Source: Candidatus Heimdallarchaeota archaeon (lineage in GTDB: Archaea > Asgardarchaeota > Heimdallarchaeia > JABLTI01). From it: DNA of 64,000 bases. The notes beneath the pieces were generated by a model. That model saw only the letters and a list, made by a program, of their open reading frames with translations, did no database searches and had not been told where the DNA came from. The stretch lies in the NCBI GenBank assembly GCA_019056785.1, contig DXJV01000019.1:1-64000 (forward strand). The letters are read 5' to 3'. The position numbers and the translations under genes are program-made. Shown piece after piece: positions 18,478 to 27,362 of the stretch (the stretch's first letter is position 1; every line of letters begins with the position of its first letter).

Positions 18478-19863
18478 TTATGCTCCTCCTCCTAAGTCTT
18501 TGTCAATTTTTCGTAAAACCTTGAGAAAACGGTCAATGTCCTCGAAGGTGTGCATTTCTGTGGTACAGAAGATTGCTGTCTCACCAAGTTCTGGGTGGCA
18601 TTTTTCGAGCGTATACCCTCCGACAAAGCCCTCCTCGACAAGTCGTGTTTCAACTTCTGCCATTGTTCCTTTTGTTACCCGAACAACAAACTCGTTGTAA
18701 AACTGCCCCTTAAAGATAGGTGCCTCAAAATGCTTGAGTTTATTGATTTCACTTGCTAAGTAATGAGCTGCTTTTAAACAGTACTCTGCTGTTTTTCGCA
18801 AGCCATTGGCACCTAGTAAAGAGAGATATACTCCTGCACCAAAAGCCAAAATCGACTCATTACTACAAATATTACTTGTTGCTTTTTCTCGCCGGATGTG
18901 TTGCTCCCGGGTTGATAGGGTAAGAACAAAAGCGCGTTTCGTCCCGTCCTTTGTTTTTGTTAATCCAACAACTCGTCCGGGCATTTGTCGAATGATCTTT
19001 CTATCATATTGTAAGGAGAAAAAGCCAAAGTAGGGGCCACCAAAAGACAATGGCGTTCCCAATCCCTGTCCTTCACCGACAACAATATCAGCACCATAAT
19101 TTGCTGGTGCCTCTAAAAGCGCCAAACTAATCGGATCCACTCCAACAATCAATTTTGCACCTTTTTCATGAACAATCCGACTAACGGTTGCTGCTTCTGA
19201 TTCTATCACGCCAAAACTATTTGGATTCTCAAGATATACAGCTGCGACATTCTCGTTCATTTTTGTGCGTAAATCTTCCAGGTCCAATTCGCCTGTTTCT
19301 TTATTGAATGAAATTAATTCATAGGAAATTTTTGGACCAGCAAGATAGTTTTCAACGACAGAAAGCCTATCCGGATGGATGGATTGTGGCAACAAGACTT
19401 TTGTGCGATTATTGAACAAACGTCGACACATTAATAATGCTTCAGCAATTGCTGTTGGCCAATCATACATACTTGCATTGGTAACATTCATTCCCGTTAA
19501 TTCATTGATAAGGCTTTGGTACTCAAAAAGTCCTTGGAGCATTCCTTGTGAAACTTCAGGTTGGTAAGGGGTATATGCATTGAGAAGCTCTGGTTTTGTG
19601 ATCACTTCCTTTACCAGTGCCGGGATATAGTGAAATTGAGCTCCTCCCCCTAAGAAGGAGGTGACAGGAAGATTTTGGGAGAGGATTTCATCTAGATACA
19701 ATGAGAGATCGCGTTCGGATTTTGCAGCCGGCAATTTCAAAGGACGATTCAAGCGGACCGAGGGGGGAATGTCTTCGAATAACTCATCGATTGATCGAAT
19801 TCCAAGATAAGACTCCATTTCTTTTTGAATTGTATCAGCTGATCCTTCTTTTTGGTTTGTCAT
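18478..19863 (-). CDS. gcvPA: Glycine dehydrogenase (decarboxylating) subunit 1
   Basis: This 461-residue protein is the N-terminal half of the split P-protein found in archaea and many Gram-positives. Signatures include FLGGGAQFHYIP near residue 72, AYTPYQPEVSQG and SMYDWPTAIAEA. It forms an alpha2beta2 enzyme with GcvPB. It is second in the operon, 28 bases after gcvH. The T-protein and lipoamide dehydrogenase are not in the window. Confidence 0.96.
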   Translation of the reverse strand: MTNQKEGSADTIQKEMESYLGIRSIDELFEDIPPSVRLNRPLKLPAAKSERDLSLYLDEILSQNLPVTSFLGGGAQFHYIPALVKEVITKPELLNAYTPYQPEVSQGMLQGLFEYQSLINELTGMNVTNASMYDWPTAIAEALLMCRRLFNNRTKVLLPQSIHPDRLSVVENYLAGPKISYELISFNKETGELDLEDLRTKMNENVAAVYLENPNSFGVIESEAATVSRIVHEKGAKLIVGVDPISLALLEAPANYGADIVVGEGQGLGTPLSFGGPYFGFFSLQYDRKIIRQMPGRVVGLTKTKDGTKRAFVLTLSTREQHIRREKATSNICSNESILAFGAGVYLSLLGANGLRKTAEYCLKAAHYLASEINKLKHFEAPIFKGQFYNEFVVRVTKGTMAEVETRLVEEGFVGGYTLEKCHPELGETAIFCTTEMHTFEDIDRFLKVLRKIDKDLGGGA

Positions 19864-19891
19864 GAAGTGATCAGTTCTCCATAAAATGACT

Positions 19892-20281
19892 CTAATGTTC
19901 TAAAGTTGCCACATATTTTTCATATTCTTCCGGTGAGAGCAATTCATCAAACTCTTCTATCTTTGAGGGCTTTATTTTCATGAACCAGCCTTCGCCGTAG
20001 GGATCTTCATTGATTGCTTCAGCAGAATCTTCGAGAGCATTATTGACAGCCACAACTTCGCCTGAAACCGGCGCTTTCAATTCCTCAACAGCTTTAACAG
20101 ATTCTATATCCGCTGCTTTGTCTCCCTTCTGAAAGACTGTTCCTTCGGTTGGTAATTCAACATACACAACATCTTTTAACAAACTCTGAGCAAAGTCAGA
20201 TACACCAACGACAATTAAATCGCCTTCTTTTCGGGCCCATTCATGGGTTTTTGCATAACGAGCATCTTTATCCAATTTCAA
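19892..20281 (-). CDS. gcvH: Glycine cleavage system H protein
   Basis: This 129-residue protein is the lipoyl carrier of the glycine cleavage complex. The lipoylation lysine is in DIESVKAVEELKAP (about residue 62). The N-terminal YAKTHEWARKEGD and C-terminal GWFMKIKPS are typical. It is the first gene of gcvH-gcvPA-gcvPB. A lipoate ligase or synthase is not in the window and must be encoded elsewhere. Confidence 0.96.
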   Translation of the reverse strand: MKLDKDARYAKTHEWARKEGDLIVVGVSDFAQSLLKDVVYVELPTEGTVFQKGDKAADIESVKAVEELKAPVSGEVVAVNNALEDSAEAINEDPYGEGWFMKIKPSKIEEFDELLSPEEYEKYVATLEH

Positions 20282-20373
20282 GGTTTTTCCTACCTCTATT
20301 AATTAATCAAGTCTTCATTTTGTTTTAATTTTAAGAATTTATTCATACTTCGAATAATTGCCCCTATTAAACT

Positions 20374-22038
20374 TTATTTCTCAAATTGCAACACAAAATT
20401 ATCTTGAAAAGTTTGTTCATCTTGTACAAAGGTTTTACCAAGGTAGAGGCAAATTTCCGCACGCTCAAGCTCCCTACCAAGATAATAAGCATGGTCGATT
20501 TTTGAAACCAACTTTCGTTTAATAATCTCTTCGAAAATGGGTCGCGCTTTTGCACAAGCAAAGGTAATTGTTGGTTTGTTTGTTTTAAATGCAAGGTGCC
20601 TGGTATAGATTCTTTGTTGATGATAATCCACCCAAATGATAAAATTCCCTTGGGGGTCGGGTTCAAATTCTTGAGTATAAAGAGCAGTTTTTTCGGGTTG
20701 AGGAAGAAATACCAGTCTTGATTGCTCCTCTTCTGTAAGTTCAAAATCATTTGCAACCCTGCTTTTCGCCATGAGTAGATGTACGCCAACCCCTTTTGGC
20801 GGTTTTTTCGTTTGTTTCGCAATGAAAGCCAGATCCCGTGCTTTTTTAACCTCCTTTATTCCGCCACGACATTTCACACTAACGTCTGTTACCAGTAGTA
20901 ATTGGATTCCAAGCTCCACCGCAATACTACCAAACAAAGCGTTTATGCCAATCGGGTCCGCAGCTATAAATTCAGTTACATTGCCAATACAAGTCATCAT
21001 GGGAGTTGCGATGTCAGCTTTCCGGTAGGCCATATAATACTCGAGAGAAGTGGTAAAACCAGGATAGATGGGCATTTCTATTATCGGATCGGCAAAGAGT
21101 TTGGTTAATCCCGCCTCAATTAATTTCTCCTTTAGTGTTAACAAGCTCTCTACCCGTTTTGTTGTTTCACGCGGGATCTTTCCTTCTCGTATGTTTGTTG
21201 GAATAAACACCACACCCACTTTTGGAGGGATCACTGGAAGGAGAGTCTCAATATTCCCGTGGTCTATGCTTAAAATCAATTCTACATTCGCTTTTATTGC
21301 CGCAATAATTTCATCAGTATTGAGGGTATCCACACTGATAAGAAACTTAAATTCCTTTTTGAGAGGTTGTAAGGATTGAATGATAGTGGCAATTCTTTCA
21401 GGTTGGGGGTCATTGGCTACCGCGCCAATATCAAGAACATCTGCACCAAATTGCAAGTAATATTTTGCACGTTCTAGGATTTTCTTATCTGACAGTTTTG
21501 GGGCATCGACAATTTCAGCCATAATTAAAGGGGGTCGTTCGATGCCAATGGGGAATTGATGCTCAAACCCTAAGAGAAATTCTCCTTTTTCCATATCAAT
21601 GGGCTTTCCAAAGCCTTCTTCAAGTGCAATTTGTCCTTTTGCTAATCTTTGTTTTTTCAGGAACTTATCTGCTGGGTAAATGCTCGAAAGTTCAAAAGGA
21701 TTTGTTTCTCGTAGAGTAAGTGGAATGTCACTTGCATATCGTGGCCCTTTTACGAAAGGTACGCCATAATAATCAGTGAGTGTCTGAAGACCACCGGAAA
21801 CCAAGCCTGGTACCATTACAAGGTCATAACCTCGTAAAGCTGTTTTAGGGAGGTGTTTTTTTATTAAAGATGAATTAATGAACGCAGCTACGTTTATCGG
21901 CAAAACGAAGACACTCGTATTCTCAGGGGCGTAAACTTTCACCAAGCTTGCCGCTGCTTTTCCAGTTAAAAGAAGAATTTTTATGTTTTTTTTTATCGAT
22001 TTTTGCGGGACCATTGGAACCATCCACAGATAATTCAT
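20374..22038 (-). CDS. Dihydropteroate synthase-like protein (archaeal, methanopterin-associated type)
   Basis: This 554-residue protein resembles the archaeal dihydropteroate synthase-related family. An N-terminal region (NIKILLLTGKAAA...VLPINVAAFI) precedes a TIM-barrel pterin-binding domain (MAEIVDAPKLSDKKILERAKYYLQFGADVLDIGAVAND) and a C-terminal extension. In the family it is linked to tetrahydromethanopterin or folate synthesis, but the exact reaction is not settled by sequence. It lies 71 bases downstream of the flavoprotein-ferredoxin gene on the same strand, which supports a pterin role. It coexists with a shorter classical FolP at 36617. Confidence 0.82.
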   Translation of the reverse strand: MNYLWMVPMVPQKSIKKNIKILLLTGKAAASLVKVYAPENTSVFVLPINVAAFINSSLIKKHLPKTALRGYDLVMVPGLVSGGLQTLTDYYGVPFVKGPRYASDIPLTLRETNPFELSSIYPADKFLKKQRLAKGQIALEEGFGKPIDMEKGEFLLGFEHQFPIGIERPPLIMAEIVDAPKLSDKKILERAKYYLQFGADVLDIGAVANDPQPERIATIIQSLQPLKKEFKFLISVDTLNTDEIIAAIKANVELILSIDHGNIETLLPVIPPKVGVVFIPTNIREGKIPRETTKRVESLLTLKEKLIEAGLTKLFADPIIEMPIYPGFTTSLEYYMAYRKADIATPMMTCIGNVTEFIAADPIGINALFGSIAVELGIQLLLVTDVSVKCRGGIKEVKKARDLAFIAKQTKKPPKGVGVHLLMAKSRVANDFELTEEEQSRLVFLPQPEKTALYTQEFEPDPQGNFIIWVDYHQQRIYTRHLAFKTNKPTITFACAKARPIFEEIIKRKLVSKIDHAYYLGRELERAEICLYLGKTFVQDEQTFQDNFVLQFEK

Positions 22039-22109
22039 TCATCATTTCAATATAAGATATTTTCCAGCGAATGATTGAGTGGTAAGAACCATTTTGATAG
22101 TTTGTGTGA

Positions 22110-23012
22110 TTATTTCAAATGTTTCGAGAGATAGGTGTAGAGTTTTTCCGGGGTTTCAAAGAGAGAAAATCCTTCTATATTTGCCAGTTGTTTGACAGCC
22201 TCTGCCTCTCGTTTTCGAACAGTTACTTCTGTTTCTTCGAGAAAAGTAATTATTGTGTAGCGACAATACTTAACACAGTCTAGACAACCAATGCATTTTA
22301 AACGATTAATTCGGACCTTTCCACGCTTCCGGCGGATTGCTCCTGGTTTGCATGCCCAGAGAGCCGAGCATTCTTGACAACGCTGACAAGCTTCTTGATG
22401 AAGGAGCACTGGGAGATAACTTTTAATTTTTCCTGCTCTATAATCTGTTGGAACAACAAGAACTTCTGTGCTCCCACTTTTATTAGCCATTATTGCAAGA
22501 TTTGTCAACAAGCTATCCGCAATACCATGAGCAAGTTTAGCTACAGTATTCCCAGTTGCGGGACTGATGATCACAAAATCGTACTTCCCCGTTGCAGCAC
22601 TCGAGCCTGAAGGAGTGCTTCCACCTTCATCGATTTCAAAAATGACATCATTAAAAGCTTCATCAAAATCAAATTCTTCTTTTTGTTCGCTATTCTTTTC
22701 GTCCAATCGTTTCAAATACACATCAATTGACTCGCTTTCGTTACTGCCCAGCCATTGATATTTTTCCACAAATCCGGGGAGAAAAATATCTTGATTGAAA
22801 TTTGGGATCTCCCGAACCTTATCGAGAAAGGGTGTTTTGACAGGCACAGGAGGTTTGAACACACCGTAGCATTGGGAAACTTCCCGCCCGGCATTACTGT
22901 AAAATAAATCGATCTGTACATTTTTATTTTGGACAATTCTTCCTAAAATTTCATAACTTTCAGGTAGCCAACAACCGGCGCCAGTTATTCCCCAAGCAAT
23001 ACGTATGGTCAT
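22110..23012 (-). CDS. Archaeoflavoprotein/dihydromethanopterin reductase-like flavoprotein with two 4Fe-4S clusters
   Basis: This 300-residue protein has an N-terminal flavoprotein domain starting IRIAWGITGAGCWLPES, the archaeoflavoprotein (AfpA/DmrX-like) signature. PATGNTVAKLAHGIAD near 150 is the FMN-binding loop. A ferredoxin module follows, with Cys 209/212/215/221 and 240/243/246/250, sufficient for two [4Fe-4S] clusters. An acidic insertion (about 90-140) breaks the flavin domain. Related enzymes reduce dihydromethanopterin with ferredoxin-type donors; that role is inferred here. It is probably the first gene of an operon with the DHPS-like protein. Confidence 0.8.
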   Translation of the reverse strand: MTIRIAWGITGAGCWLPESYEILGRIVQNKNVQIDLFYSNAGREVSQCYGVFKPPVPVKTPFLDKVREIPNFNQDIFLPGFVEKYQWLGSNESESIDVYLKRLDEKNSEQKEEFDFDEAFNDVIFEIDEGGSTPSGSSAATGKYDFVIISPATGNTVAKLAHGIADSLLTNLAIMANKSGSTEVLVVPTDYRAGKIKSYLPVLLHQEACQRCQECSALWACKPGAIRRKRGKVRINRLKCIGCLDCVKYCRYTIITFLEETEVTVRKREAEAVKQLANIEGFSLFETPEKLYTYLSKHLK

Positions 23013-23470
23013 TACTCAAGTCTTGCTCCTATTAAACGGGTTTAAAATACTACTTTGAGCATTTGAATTTTTCCTTAAGAAGAAAATCCCATAAAAATAA
23101 ATTAATTAAAATAAATAAGCATTATTTAATTCATCAGTTCTTTTTTAAAACAATTACATAACTAATGACTTTTTGTATTAGACAAAAAATAAAAGCATTT
23201 TTCTTCAAATAATATTAAAAAAAATTGCTATTTTTTTCATAAAAAAAAGCAAAAACCGATAGGAGATAAAGAAAATATAGCTCAAACTGTCAATTTTTTG
23301 CCGAAAAAAGTCACAAAATTTCCAGATTGGTTGCCGACAATTAACACATAAGTAAGACTTTTAAGGAAGAACTGCACATTTGTACAATGTAAAACATTTA
23401 AATGTGTTTTACTTACTTAACCGCTTGAAAAATAACTTTATAGTGAAAAAAATCTGCTGAGGACAATATA
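23013..23470. other. AT-rich intergenic region between flavoprotein and zinc-finger genes
   Basis: These 458 bases carry no convincing gene and are extremely A/T-rich with many A- and T-runs. The half nearest the zinc-finger gene holds paired inverted repeats (23376-23405) and a CTTTATAG TATA-like box at about 23436-23445. The rest could be promoter DNA for both divergent genes. Confidence 0.6.
23376..23405 (+). promoter_or_regulatory. Two inverted repeats with ACATT/AATGT arms (candidate operators)
   Basis: IR1 at 23376-23390 is ACATT-N5-AATGT. IR2 at 23394-23405 is the 12-bp perfect palindrome ACATTTAAATGT. Both share the same half-site, which suggests one dimeric regulator. IR2 contains TTTAAA and might also act as the TATA box. 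They lie 66-95 bases before the zinc-finger start codon. Confidence 0.45.
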
Positions 23471-23776
23471 TTGTGTGCTAAGTCATCCATTATTCAAAAT
23501 AAGAGACAAGGACTTAAGTTCTGTAAGATCTGTCAGTGCTTGGTTGAAGATGTTGAAGAACATATGAAAAGGAAGCATCCAAAATATGCAGAGTATCTTC
23601 ACAAAAGAGAGGAAAAAGAAGCATTGAGCATTTGTGGCTACTGCGGACGAATGATTAAGGACTGGCGCAAACACGTGCAAGAGAGTCACCCTGAGTTAAT
23701 AGCCACTTATGCAAGGAAGAAAAAACCGAAGCAGGAAGAAGAGGAAGAAGACTTTACAAAAATGTTCAATTTATAA
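23471..23776 (+). CDS. Small tandem C2H2 zinc-finger protein
   Basis: This 101-residue protein has two fingers with identical spacing C-x2-C-x9-H-x4-H (C18, C21, H31, H36 and C55, C58, H68, H73). Each is followed by HP-x4-Y, so they look like an internal duplication. The linker is basic, and the C-terminus goes from Lys-rich (RKKKPK) to a Glu run and ends in DFTKMFNL. The TTG start is decided by a GAGGA Shine-Dalgarno 7 bases upstream (23459-23463). DNA, RNA or protein binding is possible. I do not recognise a named family. It converges with the VWA gene. Confidence 0.78.
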   Translation: MCAKSSIIQNKRQGLKFCKICQCLVEDVEEHMKRKHPKYAEYLHKREEKEALSICGYCGRMIKDWRKHVQESHPELIATYARKKKPKQEEEEEDFTKMFNL

Positions 23777-23814
23777 AAAATTCTGCAAGAGAATGGCGGT
23801 TCTTCCCCTCTCTT

Positions 23815-24906
23815 CTAACTTTTCTTCCTTAATAATTTCATGAGAATTCTCGGGATCTGATCAATACTTTTTACAGCCATATATCGTCCTTTGCCATACC
23901 GGGCAAGATCTCGACAGACAGCTTCACCCCAGACTTTTTCAGAAGGCAAACCTAAAACATGAAGATTGAAGTAATTCCGCGCAAGTGGCCGTGGATCGTT
24001 TCCTCTGTTGAAACAACCATCGGTTACCAATACACCAAATTTTTCCGTTCGTTTTTCTTTTCGCAATTCTTGAAGGCCCTTTTTCAATGCATCCTCAATG
24101 TTAGTATAACCTGCAGATTCACTTTCCAATACACGATCGATGAGGGTATCGATTTTGACTTTTTCATCCAGCTTTTTAACAACCGTTGCTTTTGTGTTAA
24201 ATAGAATGACAGCGAACTTTTCCTTAGCAAGATGGTAGGCGAGAATCGCCACCGCCATTGCAGCATTTCGGAACTTTTGACCATACAATGAGCCGGAAGT
24301 ATCGAACATCAATACACCGATGTTCTCACGATTGCGCCGCTCAATTGCAACAATATCAGAATATTGGATATATCTGTTCATTAGATATTTCTCAATTAGA
24401 GCATCCATATCAAAGTCAGACATACCTGGCTCATATTCTGTTTTGACTTGTAGTTCGCCCTTTAATCCCCGACCTACAATGCGATAAGAGGATTTGAGAA
24501 TGGACACTCGAGACAATCGCCGGTAGATCTTTTTATATTGAGGATCGAAATTGCTCCGCAACATGAAAAACAGTTCTGGAGCGCTTCCTTCCCCTCGTGC
24601 AGCCCGGCGTTCAATCATTCTAACGCCTTCATTTGATTGAAGGGCTTCTGCAACAGCATATTGATTACTTCGGGCAATTCCTTTTAGAGCTTGGATATTA
24701 TCATGTTCTATCGCCAATTCAGTCAGTTTCTTTAACTGTGGGAATTTCATTCCTTTGGTCATTTGGTTATAGTCCTTCGCGGAACGAGTGCCTGAAACGA
24801 TCTCCGCTTGTACGAGCTTTTCTGGTGTCATTCGACCAAATTGGGGGAGCAGTCTACCAGTCGTTCGCGGAAGAACGCTTTCATTTGGTCCGAAAAAACT
24901 TCCCAA
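23815..24906 (-). CDS. VWA domain protein (MoxR partner)
   Basis: This 363-residue protein has a C-terminal von Willebrand A domain with the MIDAS motif DTSGS (near residue 205) and the later VTDG. The N-terminal ~190 residues form a helical region of unknown fold. The start is TTG inside the 3' end of the MoxR gene (26-bp overlap), so translation is probably coupled. An ATG at codon 26 is an alternative. MoxR-VWA pairs typically act as chaperone or metal-insertion modules, but the client is unknown here because no other partner gene is adjacent. Confidence 0.82.
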   Translation of the reverse strand: MGSFFGPNESVLPRTTGRLLPQFGRMTPEKLVQAEIVSGTRSAKDYNQMTKGMKFPQLKKLTELAIEHDNIQALKGIARSNQYAVAEALQSNEGVRMIERRAARGEGSAPELFFMLRSNFDPQYKKIYRRLSRVSILKSSYRIVGRGLKGELQVKTEYEPGMSDFDMDALIEKYLMNRYIQYSDIVAIERRNRENIGVLMFDTSGSLYGQKFRNAAMAVAILAYHLAKEKFAVILFNTKATVVKKLDEKVKIDTLIDRVLESESAGYTNIEDALKKGLQELRKEKRTEKFGVLVTDGCFNRGNDPRPLARNYFNLHVLGLPSEKVWGEAVCRDLARYGKGRYMAVKSIDQIPRILMKLLRKKS

Positions 24907-25765
24907 TCACTTTCCGTACGATTTCTTCAATGACTGTTTCGATGGTCTCTTCTACGCCATCTTCCAATTCTACCTTGGTTGCCAGAGCCATAATACTAAT
25001 GTCTATCCACGTTTGTAAAGTTCGTTCTTCGAATTCATTTATAATCGATGCCAAATCAATGGCTCCACGAATACTTGCACCACGACGAAGTTTCACATTT
25101 TCTCGCGTTTCGCGGACAATTAGAACAGAGTAGTCAATAACATCTTCTGGTGCGCCCTTTACATTTGCTGCTACGATTTGTTTCTCTTCTTGCTCTGATT
25201 GATAGTCCAAACGAATCCAAACAAACCGATCCTTAATAGCTTCACCTAGAGGCGTTGTTGCAATAAATTCAACGGGATTCTGAGTGGCGATAATAAAGAA
25301 ACCTTTTTTGGCAGTAACTTCTCCGAGTTTTGGGATGACAATACGACCTTCGTCCATTGCTGAGAGCAAGACGTTTTGAGTTGATTCAGGGCACCGATTG
25401 ATTTCGTTCGCAAAAAGAATCGCCCCATTCTGCATCGCACGAATGAGAGGGCCTGAGACGAAAGATTCAAAGGAATACCCTTTTTCAAGGACAACCGGAG
25501 GGTCAAAATGGCCAACTAATTTGTCAGGATGGTAACGTTCGTCACCATCAAAACGAACGAATTGTGTATTAAGATAGGCAGCAAGAGCATGTGCTAGAGC
25601 TGTCTTTCCCACACCAACAGGACCTTCTAACAAAATGTGTCGTCCTGCAGCTTTTGCGGCAAGGGCTTTCATGAGCTCATTTGTTCGGCCAACAATTCCA
25701 AACTTCTTCTTAATGGCATCCACTGAGATTTTTAAATTGGCTTTTTTCAGTTCTTTTTCCGGCAT
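24881..25765 (-). CDS. MoxR-family AAA+ ATPase
   Basis: This 294-residue protein has Walker A GPVGVGKTAL (about residues 44-53) and Walker B ILFANEINRCPESTQNVLL with the MoxR-type EINR. FIIATQNPVE is sensor I. The C-terminal lid helices end in VIGKFFRTK, and the stop codon lies inside the VWA gene. The family remodels protein complexes together with VWA proteins. It is the first gene of the pair and divergent from the coiled-coil gene at 26050. Confidence 0.9.
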   Translation of the reverse strand: MPEKELKKANLKISVDAIKKKFGIVGRTNELMKALAAKAAGRHILLEGPVGVGKTALAHALAAYLNTQFVRFDGDERYHPDKLVGHFDPPVVLEKGYSFESFVSGPLIRAMQNGAILFANEINRCPESTQNVLLSAMDEGRIVIPKLGEVTAKKGFFIIATQNPVEFIATTPLGEAIKDRFVWIRLDYQSEQEEKQIVAANVKGAPEDVIDYSVLIVRETRENVKLRRGASIRGAIDLASIINEFEERTLQTWIDISIMALATKVELEDGVEETIETVIEEIVRKVIGKFFRTK

Positions 25766-25910
25766 TGTTTATCAACTATTGTTAATTCAAAATACTATGA
25801 CTAACTACTGTATTAAATTTAATCCTAGCTTTCAAAAGTGAAAACAAAATGCTTATAATATTTTCCATAGGCTTTAAAACAGAAAAAATAACTGTCAAAA
25901 ATTCAGGTAA

Positions 25911-25945
25911 TATAAAGGCACTAGTGCTTTCCGCCAAATTTTTGG
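25911..25945 (+). promoter_or_regulatory. Divergent control region with two palindromes
   Basis: TATAAAGG is followed at once by the palindrome GCACTAGTGC (25918-25927) and then by CCAAA-TT-TTTGG (25934-25945). It lies between the MoxR start (25765, minus strand) and the coiled-coil gene start (26050, plus strand). A regulatory role is inferred. Confidence 0.35.
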
Positions 25946-26049
25946 AAAGATAAATAAAAAGGCTATTAATTAAAAAATACAGTTACTTTCAAAGTAAACG
26001 ACACCAGCACTGCTAAAATGAGTTGTTAAACTTGATATCGCTTAGCAAA

Positions 26050-27243
26050 ATGAAAGATTGGTTTGAAGCGGAAACAGAGGGAAGTGTAAGAAAAATCCGC
26101 TCAGAACTTCGGAAAAGGTTTGAGAATATTAGCTCAAATATGGAAGACCTCAAAATTGCTGCACAAGATTTTGAAGTGAAAGATACAATCGACGCAGAGT
26201 CACGTTCTTCTCAAAATATCTATGAAAAAATGACTGAAATGGTCGAAGAGTTTGAAATCCCGCAAACAATAACCTACAGTAGCGCGCAGGCATTTTTGAA
26301 AGATTTAGAGAAATTTCTCTCACGCGTGTTAACGTTAGGCTCCAGGTTCATACGTAACTTGAAGAAGAACAAATATCGAACAAGGGTATTCATCCTTCAA
26401 CGAGCGTTAACACGGCTCCAGAAAAATTACCAAGAACTCGAGAACTTTCTTGAAAATAAAACAGTATTATTACAGGAAGTAGATGAAACTTCGGAAGGGA
26501 TTGAAAATCTGATCAAAAAAGTTCATGAAAGAGAGAAAATAAAAAAGGCAATTGTCGAAGAAAAAGAACTTGTATCACAACATGAAGAAAAACTCCAAGC
26601 CTTAAAAGAGGAATACACAAAAATCACGACCGGAACAGCAATTGAAGAGCTTGAAGAAATAACACGAGAAGAACAGATCATTGTTAATAAGATTAAACTT
26701 GTTTTAGGAGGGTTGGATAAACCCCTCCGAAAACTCATCTCGAGAGCTCAAGATGGCAAAGTTATGGTTCCGCCTGGTTTAATTGACTTGGCTAATCAAT
26801 TAAAGGAAGATACAAAAACCGCTCTTGAGAAAATGGACAAAGGGCATCCACAGTTAAGCGAACTGATGGAAATTTTACAAGACGCAGTCGAAAAAAACAA
26901 ATTAAAACTAAAACCATCTATGCAAAATAAAACTAAAACTCTAACAAAAGAAATCATTGAAGGAAGCATTAAAGAGCAACACAATGAATTACTCCGATTG
27001 GTTTCAAAACGAAACGAAATCGAACAAAAGATTGACCAATTGGGTTTACGCGGGCAGTTAGAAGAAATCACCATAAAACGAGAGGCGGTTGAGAAAGACA
27101 AGCTAATTGTTGAACGACGCTTGAAAGAATTGCAAAATCAACTCGAGTCCATCAATAATGAAATCGCTAGCCTGGCTGCACAGATTCAACGTAAAGTTCG
27201 GAAATTGACCTCTCAAGACGTTAAAATTAACATTAAAGACTAA
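26050..27243 (+). CDS. Long coiled-coil protein of unknown function
   Basis: About 397 residues from the ATG (MKDWFEAETEGS); an in-frame TTG nine codons upstream is possible. Nearly the whole protein is charged heptad-rich helix. There are two long coiled-coil blocks, about 125-205 and 300-390, around a middle region with KVMVPPGLIDLANQL. There is no transmembrane segment, signal or catalytic motif. It looks cytoplasmic and structural, like SMC-hinge-free filament or scaffold proteins, but I do not recognise a family. The GTPBP1-like gene follows 119 bases later on the same strand. Confidence 0.75.
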   Translation: MKDWFEAETEGSVRKIRSELRKRFENISSNMEDLKIAAQDFEVKDTIDAESRSSQNIYEKMTEMVEEFEIPQTITYSSAQAFLKDLEKFLSRVLTLGSRFIRNLKKNKYRTRVFILQRALTRLQKNYQELENFLENKTVLLQEVDETSEGIENLIKKVHEREKIKKAIVEEKELVSQHEEKLQALKEEYTKITTGTAIEELEEITREEQIIVNKIKLVLGGLDKPLRKLISRAQDGKVMVPPGLIDLANQLKEDTKTALEKMDKGHPQLSELMEILQDAVEKNKLKLKPSMQNKTKTLTKEIIEGSIKEQHNELLRLVSKRNEIEQKIDQLGLRGQLEEITIKREAVEKDKLIVERRLKELQNQLESINNEIASLAAQIQRKVRKLTSQDVKINIKD

Positions 27244-27362
27244 GTAACGAATTGGAAAAATCCACCCAAATTTAATGCGAAAAAACTCAACTACGATTTA
27301 TTAATATTCGAATACTTATGAGCATTAAAAAGTGAAAGGGAGCTTATAGTATTATTCTATGA

